Source: Verrucomicrobiota bacterium
Lineage (GTDB): Bacteria; Verrucomicrobiota; Verrucomicrobiae; Limisphaerales; UBA11358
Assembly (NCBI GenBank): GCA_014860005.1
Contig: JACZKP010000102.1
Span: 1-7,030 of the forward strand
Reading direction: 5' to 3'
Length of the DNA: 7,030 nt
Below are positions 6,914-7,030 of this stretch, one piece after another (positions within the stretch are counted from its first letter, which is position 1; each line of letters opens with the position of its first letter). Made by a program: the position numbers and the translations under genes. The notes beneath the pieces were generated by a model. It was not told where the DNA came from, ran no database searches, and saw nothing but the letters and a program-made list of their open reading frames with translations.

Positions 6914-7030
6914 CGCGAAGAGATTTCTGAAAATAGTTTGAACAAAAAGGGGGCGGTACGGATCCAAAGGCCATGTCTGCACGTTTTGTAAATGTGGATC
7001 GCCAGACGCCGATGTTTCTGCCCTGCGATC
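6897..7030 (+). mobile_element. Left end of an IS1182-like insertion sequence (partial)
   Basis: Propeller coding similarity stops at about 6896, and a transposase-like N-terminus opens at 6973, so an element boundary lies between them. The likely left terminus starts near CAGCCTGTCGGACTTAGCGC (6897-6916), immediately after the palindromic tetramer CTAG (6893-6896), which may be a target site. The exact boundary and inverted repeat cannot be fixed because the right end is outside the window. The 6914-6972 stretch is a short non-coding leader. Family assignment depends on the first transposase residues. Confidence 0.7.
6973..7030 (+). CDS. Transposase N-terminus, IS1182-like (partial, runs off window)
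   Basis: Only 19 codons are visible: MSARFVNVDRQTPMFLPCD. The pattern RFVNVDR-x-TP-x-x-LP near the start is what I recall from IS1182-type DDE transposases with a DUF772-like N-terminal domain, which typically begin 'RFV.VDR.T..LLPP'. These enzymes catalyse cut-and-paste transposition of their element. The ATG is preceded by AAAGG with only 2 bases of spacing, so initiation signals are weak, but similarity begins right at this ATG. Catalytic residues lie beyond the window, so intactness cannot be judged. Confidence 0.75.
   Translation, partial: MSARFVNVDRQTPMFLPCD

Noticed and set aside
1..7030. CRISPR array, toxin-antitoxin, defence or biosynthetic system
   Set aside because: No regularly spaced direct repeats, no small overlapping gene pair and no defence or biosynthetic motifs were seen. 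Apart from the insertion sequence, the content is a housekeeping enzyme, an unknown protein and exported proteins.

Overview
The window is GC-rich bacterial DNA. It most likely comes from a Verrucomicrobiota genome of the Pedosphaera/Limisphaerales type. This placement is inference: it rests on the architecture of the large secreted protein (M4 peptidase, TolB-like propeller, Calx-beta, an 'ALGTNP' calcium-loop-like motif and an 'RRFMRLKL' tail), a combination I associate with that phylum. No rRNA or other phylogenetic marker is present.

Layout. Bases 1-250 hold no convincing gene, only hairpins downstream of gnd. Bases 251-1723 (minus) encode a complete decarboxylating 6-phosphogluconate dehydrogenase (gnd) with all recognisable catalytic residues. 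Bases 1829-2335 (minus) encode a 168-residue cytoplasmic protein of unknown function, upstream of gnd and in the same direction. Bases 2336-2521 form a divergent intergenic region containing four short palindromes. Bases 2522-6292 (plus) encode a 1256-residue exported or membrane-anchored zinc metallopeptidase of the thermolysin (M4) family, with an FTP/PepSY-type propeptide and a long C-terminal extension. A second propeller gene follows only 12 bases later (6305 onward, plus). It starts with a signal peptide and TolB/PD40-type repeats but breaks off at about 6896.

The break is explained by an insertion sequence. From about 6897 the sequence no longer continues the propeller. At 6973 a new reading frame opens whose first 19 residues look like the N-terminus of an IS1182-type (DUF772-like) transposase. 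The window ends inside that gene. The last few residues and the stop codon of the propeller ORF are therefore encoded by the element.

Functionally there are two units: a housekeeping pentose-phosphate gene with an unknown neighbour on the minus strand, and a plus-strand pair of exported proteins (protease and propeller) that probably form one transcript, now damaged by the insertion. I found no CRISPR array, tRNA, rRNA or defence system. The most notable points are the IS disruption, the M4 fusion architecture and the altered calcium-site residues in the M4 domain.
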